Assembly (NCBI GenBank): GCA_046351215.1
Contig: JAXLYX010000018.1
Span: 62,001 to 126,000 of the forward strand
DNA: 64,000 nt
Direction: 5' to 3'
From: JAXLYX01 sp046351215
GTDB lineage: Bacteria; Myxococcota_A; Polyangia; Polyangiales; Houyiibacteriaceae
Made by a program: the position numbers and the translations under genes. Positions 35,772 through 44,135 of the stretch are shown here, in pieces. Under the pieces are notes generated by a model. That model was not told the origin of the DNA, ran no database searches, and worked only from the letters and a program-made list of their open reading frames with translations. Each line of letters begins with the position of its first letter. The stretch's first letter is position 1.

Positions 35772-37010
35772 TCAGGTCGAGGGGGGGGCATGAGGGGGCT
35801 CGAGCCCCCGGGCGCGCAGGGCGTCCTCCTCGACGGCGACCTGCTCGACGACGTAGCCCGGCAGGCCCCGATACAGGAGGAAGCGACCGTCGGCCGCCCG
35901 CCCCTTCACGAGGCTCCCCGTATCCCGGGTCCGGAGCCCGAGGTCGGAGGCGGGGGTATCGAGCTTGCTCTCGGCGGCCACGTCGACGACCTCCCCGGAG
36001 TCGAGGACCGCGCGGCCCCGGACGATCAGCGCGTCGTCGACGAGGCCGACGCTCGAGCCGGTGGGCACGCGACCCCGGGAGTTGTCGGCGACGACGAGCT
36101 CGAAGCCGTCCATGCGGAGGAGCGAGGGGGTGTCGCCGCTCGGCGTGTGGCCGAGGATCAGGCGGCCGATGCCCTCCGCGCGCAGGGCCGCGACGACGCC
36201 GGCCGAGGGGAGGAAGGAGTTGTTGAGCTCGTCGGCGAGGCGGCCGTACACGACGCTCTTCGGATTCATCCGCTTGCCCGGGAAGGGCGCCTGGTACGCG
36301 ACGACCTCGGCCCAGGGCGGGCGCGCGAGATCGCTCGCGGAGCGGCCGCGGAAGCGCTCGAGCTGGGTGCGGTAGAAGGCGTTCAGCGCGTCGACCCAGG
36401 CATCGACCGTCGGGATGGGCTCGGTCCCCGGCACGTAGCCGAGGCTCTCCTCCGTCAGGCCGCCATGGAGGAAGAGCGTCGACCCGTGGCGGTAGGCGAG
36501 CTGGCAGGCGGAGAGGTAGCGGGCGTGCAGGCCGTCGGGCTCGAGGTCCCGGAGGAAGCTCTCGACCACCGTCTCGTCGTCGTGCGGCTCGCCCTCCGCG
36601 CGGAGCTCGGCGACCCGATGGGCGAACGCATCGGCCGCGCCCATCGTGTGCTCGAAGATCCATCGGAGGAGCGTGGGACGATCGCCCCGGTGCTCCGTGG
36701 GGACGCGGTCGGGGACGTAGCCCCCGAGCTCGCGCACGAGCCTCAGCTTGTTCACGTCGCGATTGCCCGCGAGGAGCACGACGCGCTCGCCGTAGCGCTC
36801 CTTCGCCGCGAGCAGGACCCGCACGAGCCTTCGGCTCCACGGGCCGCGATCCACCGCGTCTCCGCCGAAGACGAAGACCACTCCGTCGGCAAGCACGAGG
36901 GTCTCGCCCTCGAGCCGCACGTCCGGATTCGCCTCGACGAAGCCGACGAAGCGCTCCCACTGACCCTCGAGGTCCGTGACGTAGGCGATGCGGGGGAGCG
37001 GCGGAGCCAC
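35772..37010 (-). CDS. Calcineurin-like metallophosphoesterase (DLEG variant)
   Basis: 412 residues from a GTG at 37010, immediately before the conserved PRIAYVTDLEGQWERF. The metallophosphatase motifs are in order: D13-L-E15-G in place of the usual D-x-H-G, GGDAVDRG (49-56), GNRD (82-85, Arg where His is usual), FLHGG and LGHTPSG. Two metal-site His positions are therefore altered, but this variant set (DLEG plus GNRD-NKLR) looks internally consistent rather than degenerate. A fold of PPP-type phosphatases is expected; the substrate (phosphoprotein or nucleotide) is unknown. Divergent from the endonuclease/phosphatase-family gene across 96 bases; both start with GTG. Confidence 0.78.
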   Translation of the reverse strand: MAPPLPRIAYVTDLEGQWERFVGFVEANPDVRLEGETLVLADGVVFVFGGDAVDRGPWSRRLVRVLLAAKERYGERVVLLAGNRDVNKLRLVRELGGYVPDRVPTEHRGDRPTLLRWIFEHTMGAADAFAHRVAELRAEGEPHDDETVVESFLRDLEPDGLHARYLSACQLAYRHGSTLFLHGGLTEESLGYVPGTEPIPTVDAWVDALNAFYRTQLERFRGRSASDLARPPWAEVVAYQAPFPGKRMNPKSVVYGRLADELNNSFLPSAGVVAALRAEGIGRLILGHTPSGDTPSLLRMDGFELVVADNSRGRVPTGSSVGLVDDALIVRGRAVLDSGEVVDVAAESKLDTPASDLGLRTRDTGSLVKGRAADGRFLLYRGLPGYVVEQVAVEEDALRARGLEPPHAPPST

Positions 37011-37106
37011 GTGGGGAGCTTAGCCCCGCCCGCGCCGGGGCCGCACGTTTCGGGCCCCGACGTTTCCCCGTGAGCGCGAACCGTCGTCGTCCCGTACGAT
37101 CGCGGC

Positions 37107-38207
37107 GTGAGCCGACCCCCCGGAGCCCGAGACGCCGCGGCCCCCCTCTCCTGCCCCTCGGGAGGCTGCGGCACGCCGCGGCTGCCGTTCGCGCTCGTCG
37201 GAATCGCCTCCGGGCTCTTCGTGGTCGCGATCGTCGTGGCGATGGCGGTCGCGGCCTGTCGGGCCCAGCCCGGGCCGGCGGAGGCCGAGCTCCATCGGGC
37301 CGTGAGCGAGAGCGCCTCCGCCTGCGAGGCGTTCGTCGCGCGTCGGGATCCCGCACGCCCGCCCTCGCTCCACCGCGTGGCCACCTGGAACGTGCGTTGG
37401 TTCCCGCGCGGGCGACCCTCGGGCCGCGAGGCCGCGACCGGAACGGACGTCGCGTGGCTCGCGTGCGCGATCGCCGCGCTCGACGTCGACGTACTCGCCG
37501 TGCAGGAATTCGTGCTCGATGCGGCCGGCCGGGCGAAGGTCGACGAGCTGCTCGGTGCGCTTCGTCGACACACGGGGGCCGAGTGGAAGAGCGCCTTCGA
37601 CGAATGCCCTTCCGACGGGCGGCAGCACGTCGGCTTCCTCTGGAACTCCTCCCGCGTGCCGAGCGCGGCCCACCGCGTGCTCGCCTCGGTGAATCCGTCG
37701 GGAGGTGCTTGCGGCAACAACCTCCGCCCGGGGCTCGCGCTCGAGGTGGAGCTCGGAGGCTCGAGGGTCACCCTCGTGACGGCCCACCTCGACTCGGGCA
37801 CGTCGGAACGCGACTCCGAGAACCGCCGTCGCTCGTACGAGGCGCTCGCACGGGAGACGCGGAGAAGAGGGCCCGTCGTCGTCCTCGGCGATCTCAACAC
37901 GATGGGCTGCGAGGCCTGCACGCCGACGACGAGCGCCGACGACGAGCTCGCCGCGCTCGAACGGACGATGCGCCCGGCCGGCCTCCGCCACCTCGGAACG
38001 ACGCCCGGCTGCACAGAGTACTCCGGCTCGCACGTGGCGACGCTCGACCACGTGCTCGTCGCGGGCTTCGAGCGCGCGCGCCCGCGCGCCTTCGTCTCGG
38101 GTCCGTGCGGCGCCACGGGCTGCCAGCGCTCCCGCGGCGGCTCGGCCTACCGGGAGGCGCTGAGCGATCACTGCCCCGTCGTGCTCGAGTGGTCGGGCAC
38201 GCCCTAG
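37107..38207 (+). CDS. Endonuclease/exonuclease/phosphatase-family membrane-anchored protein
   Basis: 366 residues from a GTG at 37107. An N-terminal hydrophobic segment (about 28-48, ALVGIASGLFVVAIVVAMAV) anchors or exports the protein. The EEP fold follows: TWNVRWF, VQEF with the metal Glu, VTAHLDSGT, GDLNT with the catalytic Asp and Asn, and SDHCPVV at the end. Extra Cys pairs (CEACTP, CGATGC) suggest disulfides outside the cytoplasm. Members cleave phosphodiesters in nucleic acids, sphingomyelin or phosphoinositides; the exported location favours an extracytoplasmic nuclease or phospholipase. It ends 8 bases before a convergent lipoprotein gene. Confidence 0.8.
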   Translation: MSRPPGARDAAAPLSCPSGGCGTPRLPFALVGIASGLFVVAIVVAMAVAACRAQPGPAEAELHRAVSESASACEAFVARRDPARPPSLHRVATWNVRWFPRGRPSGREAATGTDVAWLACAIAALDVDVLAVQEFVLDAAGRAKVDELLGALRRHTGAEWKSAFDECPSDGRQHVGFLWNSSRVPSAAHRVLASVNPSGGACGNNLRPGLALEVELGGSRVTLVTAHLDSGTSERDSENRRRSYEALARETRRRGPVVVLGDLNTMGCEACTPTTSADDELAALERTMRPAGLRHLGTTPGCTEYSGSHVATLDHVLVAGFERARPRAFVSGPCGATGCQRSRGGSAYREALSDHCPVVLEWSGTP

Positions 38208-38215
38208 GGCGACCT

Positions 38216-38767
38216 TCACTGGCGCGTGTAGCAGACGTCGTCGGGCAGGATGGCGAGGTGGTCGGCCACGCTCTTCGGCGTCGGGAAGACCGTCGGCTCC
38301 TGATCGCCGAGGATGCAGAGCCGGTTCGGCGTCTCGAGCACCCAGACGACCCTCGACACGAACCCCGAGGGCTGCGACCAGGTGCCGCGATTCATCGTGA
38401 CGCTGCCGCTCGTCTCGGTGGCCTCGAAGACGATCGTGCCGGCATCCGTCGGAGCGAGGGGCTCGGTGCCCGTGCCGGTGCAGCCGGCTCCCGCGTACTG
38501 CGTGACGGTCTGCGCGAGGTGCACCGTCGACCCGTCGACGAGCGACGGGAGGATCAGGTTCTTCCCCGAGCTCCCGGCTCCGATGGGGGAGCAGAAGCCC
38601 TGCAGCCATCGACCTTCGTAGGTCGCGACGGTGGGCAGGCTCCCCCCGCCGCCCCCGTCGGAGGCCCCCCCGCCCCCGGCGTCGTCGCACGCGACGAGCG
38701 CCGCGCTCGCGGCGGAGAGCAAGAGGATCGGGAGGAAGCTCCGGTGACTCGAAACGTGCTTCGACAA
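38216..38767 (-). CDS. Small uncharacterised lipoprotein
   Basis: 183 residues. The start is a TTG at 38767 with GGGGAG 8 bases upstream; no ATG or GTG gives a complete signal. The signal peptide ends SAALVAC (Cys27). A Gly/Ser/Asp linker (DDAGGGGASDGGGGG) precedes a beta-rich domain of about 130 residues with Cys residues near 59, 95, 152 and 179 that could form two disulfides. I recognise no family. Lipoproteins with Gly-rich linkers of this kind are common in Myxococcota. Confidence 0.6.
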   Translation of the reverse strand: MSKHVSSHRSFLPILLLSAASAALVACDDAGGGGASDGGGGGSLPTVATYEGRWLQGFCSPIGAGSSGKNLILPSLVDGSTVHLAQTVTQYAGAGCTGTGTEPLAPTDAGTIVFEATETSGSVTMNRGTWSQPSGFVSRVVWVLETPNRLCILGDQEPTVFPTPKSVADHLAILPDDVCYTRQ

Positions 38768-38895
38768 GGCGACGACTCCCCGGCCGCGTCACGCGACCCG
38801 CTCGAACCGGCGCGGGACCCTCGAGCCCCGAGCCGCCCGGAAACCATTGGAGCACCGACGACTCGGGGGTCGAGCTGTCGGTTCTGACAGGGGCC

Positions 38896-39660
38896 TCAGA
38901 ACGGCTTCGGCCGGATCCATCCCTCGAGGACGGCCTTCGCGATCGCGTGCTGGCGGTTGCTGACGTTCAGCTTCGCCATGCAGTTGTTGAGATGGAAGTT
39001 CACCGTCCGCTCGGACACGCGGAGCAACACGGAGATCTCCCACGAGGTCTTCCCGTCGGCGGCCCAACGCAGGCATTCCTGCTCGCGCGGCGTGAGCCTC
39101 GACGGCTCGCCGGTCTCGCCGAGCTCGAAGACCCGACGCACGGCTTCGTGGACGTAGGCCGCCATGAGCTGGACGAAGGGTCGGGCTCGCTCGACCTCTC
39201 TGCGCGTGGCGCTCGAGTCGCGATCGAGGGCGACGCTGAGGATTCCGAGCTCGCCGAAGGGGCTGTGCACGGGCATGCTGAGGCCCGCTCGGAGGCCGAA
39301 GTCCGTGGCCTCGCGCATCACCCGGGCCGCGCCCGGCGACTCCGCCACCCGCGGCTCGAGCACGTGCCAGGGAATCGGCACGACGTGCTCGCGGCAGTAG
39401 GCGACGACCGGATCGTCCGCGTAGAACGCCTGCTCGAAGTAGTGGGCGAGCCAGCGCTCGGGATAGCCCGGCAGCACGACCATGCGGGCATCGGAGAGCG
39501 TCGTCGGGATTCGGAGCGCGTAGACGAAAGCGTCGAATCCGAGCTCGTTCGCGGTGCTCCGGAACGCCTGCTCGAGCTCGTCGGGCGTGCGTACGCTCGC
39601 GAAGCGCTCGAGCTCCTCGTGGAAGCGGAAGAGATCGGATCGGGGTCGCTGTCTGCCCAT
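38896..39660 (-). CDS. LuxR-family regulator with acyl-homoserine-lactone-type binding domain (LuxR solo)
   Basis: 254 residues from the ATG at 39660. The N-terminal domain (about 15-165) is an autoinducer-binding fold: Trp70, Tyr74, Asp83, Pro84, Trp98 and Gly126 match TraR Trp57, Tyr61, Asp70, Pro71, Trp85 and Gly113 with identical spacing. The C-terminal HTH (about 188-250) has LTPREQECLRWAADGKTS and SERTVNFHLNNCMAKL. No luxI-type synthase gene lies in the window, making this a solo that could read an exogenous or unlinked signal. It lies on the same strand as, and 37 bases downstream of, an SDR gene. Ligand and targets are unknown. Confidence 0.9.
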   Translation of the reverse strand: MGRQRPRSDLFRFHEELERFASVRTPDELEQAFRSTANELGFDAFVYALRIPTTLSDARMVVLPGYPERWLAHYFEQAFYADDPVVAYCREHVVPIPWHVLEPRVAESPGAARVMREATDFGLRAGLSMPVHSPFGELGILSVALDRDSSATRREVERARPFVQLMAAYVHEAVRRVFELGETGEPSRLTPREQECLRWAADGKTSWEISVLLRVSERTVNFHLNNCMAKLNVSNRQHAIAKAVLEGWIRPKPF

Positions 39661-39697
39661 CGGTCGATCGGGGACGCGGAGCGCGCGAGCCTGCGCC

Positions 39698-40618
39698 TCA
39701 GAGCTTCGCGACGATCTCCTCGGTCACCGTCCACAGCCGATCCGCGAGGGCCGGATCGCGGCTCACGCGCGTCGACTTCGCTCGGTTGCAGTCGGCGAAG
39801 TACTCGCCGCGGACGCCCTCGAGCGAGGGATGGGTCGCGACGAAGCACTGCGTCGCCGCGCCCTCGTGGACGTTCTTCATCGCGATCGCGGAGGCGATCG
39901 GGAAGGTGACGCGCGCGATGAGGTTCATGTGGCGCCCGAGGTTCGTCGCGATCACGCCGGGATGCACGGCGTTCGCCGTCTTCGTCGTGCCCTCGAGCTT
40001 GCGGGCGAGCGAGCGGGCGAAGAGGAGGTTCGCGAGCTTGGACTGGCCGTACGCGACCCAGGGCTTGTAGCCCTTCTCGAACGTGAGGTCGTCGAAGCGG
40101 ATGCCCTCGGGAGGCGCCATCGTGTGGGCGCCGCTCGAGAGCATCACGATGCGGCCGCGCTCCGCGAGCTTCTCGACGAGGCCCGTGACGAGGATGAAAT
40201 GACCTACGTGGTTCGTGAGGAACTGGAGCTCCTGACCGTGGTGGATCGTGCGCTCCGGCAAGGCCATGATGCCGGCGTTGCAGAGGATCACGTCGAGCGG
40301 GAGGCCGAGCTTCCGGACCTCCTCGACGGCCTCGCGCACCGAGCCGGGCTCGGAGAGCTCGCAGGCGACGGGGATCGCGTCCTTGCCGAAATCCTTGCAG
40401 GCCTCGGCCGCCTTCTCGCGCGTCCGCGCCGCGCCGACGATGCGGGCGCCCCGCTTGCCGAGCACGCGCGCGCTCTCCTGGCCGAGCCCGGAGTTCACGC
40501 CGGTGATCAGGATGGTCTTCCCGCGGAGATCGAGGCCTTCCGTGACCTCCTCCGCCGTCGACGCGTATCCGAAGCCGCTCTCTCCGCGGCGTCCCTTCAC
40601 GAGCGAGACCAACGACAT
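39698..40618 (-). CDS. Short-chain dehydrogenase/reductase (retinol dehydrogenase-like)
   Basis: 306 residues. The ATG at 40618 follows GGAGGG with a 5-base spacer, better than the in-frame GTG at 40624. It is a classical SDR: TGVNSGLG cofactor loop, NAGIM, LSSGAHT with the catalytic Ser, and YGQSK with Tyr and Lys. The length and the VHPGVIATNLGRH segment resemble the retinol dehydrogenase/WW-domain oxidoreductase-like branch, NADP-dependent. The substrate is unknown, probably a lipid alcohol or ketone. It precedes the LuxR solo gene on the same strand by 37 bases, so the two may be co-transcribed. Confidence 0.82.
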   Translation of the reverse strand: MSLVSLVKGRRGESGFGYASTAEEVTEGLDLRGKTILITGVNSGLGQESARVLGKRGARIVGAARTREKAAEACKDFGKDAIPVACELSEPGSVREAVEEVRKLGLPLDVILCNAGIMALPERTIHHGQELQFLTNHVGHFILVTGLVEKLAERGRIVMLSSGAHTMAPPEGIRFDDLTFEKGYKPWVAYGQSKLANLLFARSLARKLEGTTKTANAVHPGVIATNLGRHMNLIARVTFPIASAIAMKNVHEGAATQCFVATHPSLEGVRGEYFADCNRAKSTRVSRDPALADRLWTVTEEIVAKL

Positions 40619-40712
40619 GCGCACCCTCCGGAATCGACCGGAACCGTCGCACGGTCCCGGGCCCGGGACCAGCGTCGTCGCCTTGGCCCGGAGCGTTACG
40701 TTCCTGACCGCT

Positions 40713-41204
40713 TCAGCCCCTCTTCGCCGCGACGAGCCCCTCGATCAGCGCCTCGAGGTACGCGTCGGCGTCGGGGCCTCGCGGGATCGGCTCCCCTCCG
40801 ACGATGCGGGCGCTCACGGCGCCGAGCGTCTGGAGGAGCGCCGAGAGTCCGCGCAGGCCCCGCTCGGGGCCCGGGGTCGAGGCCGTCACCCCGACGAGCT
40901 TCCGCTCGAGCTCGCCCGAGCCGACGACCCAGTCGATCGCGTTCTTCAACGCGCCCGGAAGACTGTGCGCGTACTCGGGCGTCGCGATCAGCACCGCGTC
41001 GCTCGCGGCGATCGCCTCGCGCCAGGCCTTCACCGCGGGCGGCACCGGCCCGCCTTCGAGATCGGGGTTGAAGAGAGGCAGGTCGCGGAGCCCGTCGAAG
41101 AGCTCGAGCGTGACCCCATCGGGCAGCATCGTCGCCGCGCGACGAAGGAGCCGGAGGTTGGCCGAGTCGGCCTGGAGGCTTCCGCAGACGCCGAGGATCC
41201 GCAC
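40713..41204 (-). CDS. NAD(P)H-dependent FMN reductase (flavodoxin-like fold)
   Basis: 163 residues from a GTG at 41204 preceded by GAGGGG. The FMN-phosphate loop is GVCGSLQADSANLRLL (residues 5-20), and ATPEYAHSLPGALKNAIDW is the conserved flavin-contact and dimer motif of the azoreductase/chromate reductase family. It reduces FMN, quinones or similar acceptors. The gene starts 4 bases after the stop of the upstream gene (41209-41613), so the two form an operon. That partner is a small protein of unknown function with a paralogue at 48570. Confidence 0.85.
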   Translation of the reverse strand: MRILGVCGSLQADSANLRLLRRAATMLPDGVTLELFDGLRDLPLFNPDLEGGPVPPAVKAWREAIAASDAVLIATPEYAHSLPGALKNAIDWVVGSGELERKLVGVTASTPGPERGLRGLSALLQTLGAVSARIVGGEPIPRGPDADAYLEALIEGLVAAKRG

Positions 41205-41208
41205 GGCA

Positions 41209-41613
41209 TCACCCCTCGAACGGGATCCCCGCGTCGCGCAGACGCTTCCGCGCGCTCTTCAGCGCCTCCTCGTCGTTCGCCACGGTATCGAGCGGGATCG
41301 GTGGCTCCCACAGCCAGAGCAGGGCCGTGACACCCGCGCGGACGAGCGGCGAGGCGATGATGTTGGCCGACCCCACCTGATAACGTGCTTGTGCCTCGCG
41401 GACGTCCGACCGGTTGAAGTACTCCGCCACGGAGCGCCTCACGACCGCGTCGGGCACCGAGGCCATCGATCGGAGATCGCAGACGACCATGAACTTCGCC
41501 CTGCGCGCGAAGAGCGCGTCGTAGCCCTCCGTGAGCTCCCGCAGCGTGTCGAGCGTGAAGGCCGTGGGCAGGTTCAGCCGCACGAGGGGGAAACGGGAGG
41601 CGTCGACGATCAT
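41209..41613 (-). CDS. Small alpha/beta protein of unknown function (paralogue of the 48570-49013 product)
   Basis: 134 residues from the ATG at 41613, with GGGAGC upstream. The layout is strand, helix, strand (AKFMVVCDLRSMASV), long helix, strand, helix (NIIASPLVRAGVTALLWL), then a C-terminal DEEALKSARKRL. The same landmarks (a VxDLR strand; an NxxLAGAVTAxxWL helix; DEDAIAWSRAQL) occur in the product of 48570-49013, so the two are divergent paralogues with a SpoIIAA/STAS-like look. Function unknown. It is the first gene of an operon with the FMN reductase. Confidence 0.65.
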   Translation of the reverse strand: MIVDASRFPLVRLNLPTAFTLDTLRELTEGYDALFARRAKFMVVCDLRSMASVPDAVVRRSVAEYFNRSDVREAQARYQVGSANIIASPLVRAGVTALLWLWEPPIPLDTVANDEEALKSARKRLRDAGIPFEG

Positions 41614-41786
41614 GCGCTCCCATCATCGAGCCGGGGACCTCGCCGTCGCAACCGAGAATCGGCGCTTCGGACGTCGATCGGCACGGAGCCTCTCTCCTTC
41701 CCTCGCGAGTCGACCCGGGGCATCCTCGCCCGAACGCCGGATCGCCGCGCCCGTCGGGGCATCGACACCCACCGGCTTCGGCTCCG

Positions 41787-42908
41787 ATGATCGACTACCC
41801 CTCCCTGCTCGCCCACTCCGAGACCGCCGTGCTCCGGGACCCGAAGGATCTCGGACGCTGTCTCGTCACGGGCGCGGCCGGCTTCCTCGGTCGGAACCTC
41901 GTGAAGGGCCTGCTCGCGCAGGGCTGCGAGGTCCGCGCCGTCGTGCACCGCGCCCCGCTCGCGCTGCGCGACGCCAAGCTCGAGCTCGTGTCCGCCTCGG
42001 TGACCGATCGCGAGGCGATGCGCGAGGCCTGCTCCGGCGTCTCCACCGTCTTCCACTCGGCCGCGAAGATCGCGCTGCTCGGCGGTCCCTCGGCCGCGGA
42101 CCGCTACTACGGCTCGGCCTACGAGACGAACGTGGTCGGGACACGGAACCTCCTCGCGGCCGCGCGCGCCGCGGGCGCGAAGCGCTTCGTGCACACGAGC
42201 TCGGTCGACGTCTGCTTCGACTACGGACACCAGCCGGCGATGACGGAGGCCGCGCCCTATTCGCGGAGCCGACGGAGCGTCTACCAGCAGACGAAGATCC
42301 TGGCGGAGCAGTCGGTGCTCGAGGCGAACGGCCTCGACGGTCTCGCGACCTGCGCCGTTCGTCCGGGCGGCATCTACGGGCCCGAGAAGAACGTGATGCT
42401 CGATCGCTTCGTCGAGCAGCTCGTGCGCGGCCTCTTGCTCGTGCGCATCGGAGACGGGACGTCGCGCTGGGACGTGTCCGAGGTCTCGAACCTCGTGCAC
42501 GGCGAGATCCTCGCGGCCCTGCACCTCGGCCACCGCGAGGACGGAACCCCCGGGATCGCGAACGGTCAGGCCTATTTCGTGACCGACGGCGAGCCGGTGA
42601 ACGCCTTCGAGTTCTTCCGACCGATCGTCGAGGCACTCGGGCATCGCCTCCCCGATCGATGGATCCCGGGCGAAGCCGTGCTGCCCTTCCTCCTCGCGAT
42701 GGAGCGCGTGGTCCTCGCGCTCGGGCTCGACGAGCCGGAGCTCTCCCCGCACGCGGTGAGGAAGCTCGTGCACACGCATTGGGGGAGCATCGCGAAGGCG
42801 CGCCGGGAGCTCGGCTACGTGCCGCCGAAGACGGTCCCGATGGCCGTCGCCGAGTGCATCCCCTACTGCCGGAAGCTCGCGGCGTCGCTTCGCGCGCGCC
42901 ACGCCTGA
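41787..42908 (+). CDS. NAD(P)-dependent 3beta-hydroxysteroid dehydrogenase-like SDR (paralogue of 5076-6134)
   Basis: 373 residues from the ATG at 41787. Rossmann motif CLVTGAAGFLGRNLVKGLLAQG (about 24-45), HTSSVDVCFDYG, catalytic YQQTK and RPGGIYGPEK. It matches the product of 5076-6134 along its length (GQAYFVTDGEPVN versus GQAYFVSDGQPIN; RRELGY near the end), so the two are paralogues placed 36 kb apart in this window. The family reduces or decarboxylates sterol-like substrates or epimerises nucleotide sugars; lipid substrates are more likely given the branch. The stop abuts the stop of the convergent SRPBCC gene with no gap. Confidence 0.8.
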   Translation: MIDYPSLLAHSETAVLRDPKDLGRCLVTGAAGFLGRNLVKGLLAQGCEVRAVVHRAPLALRDAKLELVSASVTDREAMREACSGVSTVFHSAAKIALLGGPSAADRYYGSAYETNVVGTRNLLAAARAAGAKRFVHTSSVDVCFDYGHQPAMTEAAPYSRSRRSVYQQTKILAEQSVLEANGLDGLATCAVRPGGIYGPEKNVMLDRFVEQLVRGLLLVRIGDGTSRWDVSEVSNLVHGEILAALHLGHREDGTPGIANGQAYFVTDGEPVNAFEFFRPIVEALGHRLPDRWIPGEAVLPFLLAMERVVLALGLDEPELSPHAVRKLVHTHWGSIAKARRELGYVPPKTVPMAVAECIPYCRKLAASLRARHA

Positions 42909-43433
42909 TCAGCCCTTCTCGACGACGTCCTTCAGGTTCGCGAGGCCCTTCGCGAAGTCCTTGCCGATCATCTCGTCCATGTCGAGGAAGAGGCCCATCA
43001 CCTTGGCGGGGAAGGCGCTCTTGCCCGTCATCGCCCACGTCACCTTCGTCCCCGACGCGCCGGGCTCGAGCCCGAACTCGGCCTGGTTGTGGGCCTCGAA
43101 GGGGCGGAGGAAGTCGAGCTTGATCCGGACCGCCGACGGGGAGCTCGCGAGCACCTCCATCCGCCCCGCGCCGACCTTGCCGTTGCCTTCCCAGGCGTAG
43201 ACGGCGCCGACGCCCTTCTCGGCTCCCGAGTACGTGCGCTTCATCGCGGGGTCGAGGCCCTCCCACGGGGACCATCGGGTCCAGCGGTGGAAGTCGTCGA
43301 GGTGCGACGCGATGGCCTCCGGCGAGGCCGCGATCGCGATCGATCGCTCGACGCGGAAGTCGTCGGGCCGGCGCGAGGCGACGATGAGCACGCCGGCGAG
43401 CACGGCGGCGAGGGTGGCGAGCGCGAAGACCAT
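42909..43433 (-). CDS. SRPBCC-family (polyketide cyclase/START-like) protein with membrane anchor
   Basis: 174 residues from the ATG at 43433. An N-terminal hydrophobic helix (2-19) is followed by a START-like domain: VERSIAIAASPEAIASHLDDFHRWTRWSPWEGLDPAM is the family opening (residues 28-64), then YAWEGNGKVGAGRMEV, and a long C-terminal helix. These proteins bind hydrophobic ligands in a helix-grip cavity; bacterial ones with this opening are widespread and mostly uncharacterised. It may handle lipids at the membrane face. Convergent with the 3beta-HSD-like gene. Confidence 0.78.
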   Translation of the reverse strand: MVFALATLAAVLAGVLIVASRRPDDFRVERSIAIAASPEAIASHLDDFHRWTRWSPWEGLDPAMKRTYSGAEKGVGAVYAWEGNGKVGAGRMEVLASSPSAVRIKLDFLRPFEAHNQAEFGLEPGASGTKVTWAMTGKSAFPAKVMGLFLDMDEMIGKDFAKGLANLKDVVEKG

Positions 43434-43577
43434 GGGTTCCCCTCCGAGGGACGAAGCCCGGACATCCTAGCCTCTCGGGGTGACTCGGCCCATCCCGAGT
43501 CGCGCTCTGCACCTCGGCGTCCCCGCGCGGTAACGTCCGGCCCTCCCGTCCGACCGAGGCGGGAACGGAGGTTCCCC

Positions 43578-44090
43578 TTGTCGCTCTACTCGTCCAGCGT
43601 TCCCCAGTTCCAGAAGATGCTCCGCCTGCTCGAGACGTGGCTCGACAAGGCCGAGGCCCATGCGGCCGCGAAGAAGTACGACCCCGCGATCCTGCTGCAG
43701 GCGCGCCTCGCGCCGGACATGTTCCCGCTGATCCGCCAGATCCAGGCCGCGTGCGACGCGGCGAAGGGAGCGGCGGCCCACCTGGCGGGGCGGGAGCCTC
43801 CGAAGCATCCGGACACCGAGACGACGCTCCCCGAGATCCGCGAGCGCGTGAAGACGGTCCTCGCGTACCTCGACACGGTCACGGAGAAGGACTTCGAGGG
43901 CGCCGCGGATCGACGCGTCGGCCTCGGTTTCCTGCCCGGGAAGGTGATCGTCGGACAGGAATACCTGATCGAGCTCGCGCTCCCGAACTTCTACTTCCAC
44001 GTGACGATGACGTACGCGATCCTGCGTCACAACGGCATCGACCTCGGGAAGCGCGACTTCATCGGCGGCTTGCGGCTGATCGACGCCTGA
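43578..44090 (+). CDS. DUF1993-family protein
   Basis: 170 residues starting at a TTG at 43578, chosen because GGAGG lies six bases upstream and the protein then begins MSLYSSSVPQFQKMLRLLETWLDKA, the usual DUF1993 opening; no ATG or GTG fits. The helical body (ARLAPDMFPLIRQIQAACDAAKGAAAHLAG) and the FYFHVTMTYAILRHNGIDLGKRDFIG ending (located at about 141-166) match the family, which has a DinB-like four-helix bundle with possible metal ligands. Biological role unknown. It is 45 bases before the antiporter gene on the same strand. Confidence 0.82.
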   Translation: MSLYSSSVPQFQKMLRLLETWLDKAEAHAAAKKYDPAILLQARLAPDMFPLIRQIQAACDAAKGAAAHLAGREPPKHPDTETTLPEIRERVKTVLAYLDTVTEKDFEGAADRRVGLGFLPGKVIVGQEYLIELALPNFYFHVTMTYAILRHNGIDLGKRDFIGGLRLIDA

Positions 44091-44135
44091 GGGGGGGGTC
44101 TCGCGCGGCGACGTCCCTTGCCCTAGGAATGGGGC

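Noticed and set aside
35781..35788. Run of 8 G near the end of the metallophosphoesterase gene, and a similar run at 44091-44098
   Set aside because: Short, one at a gene end and one intergenic; composition alone can explain them and no frame switch would follow for the second.
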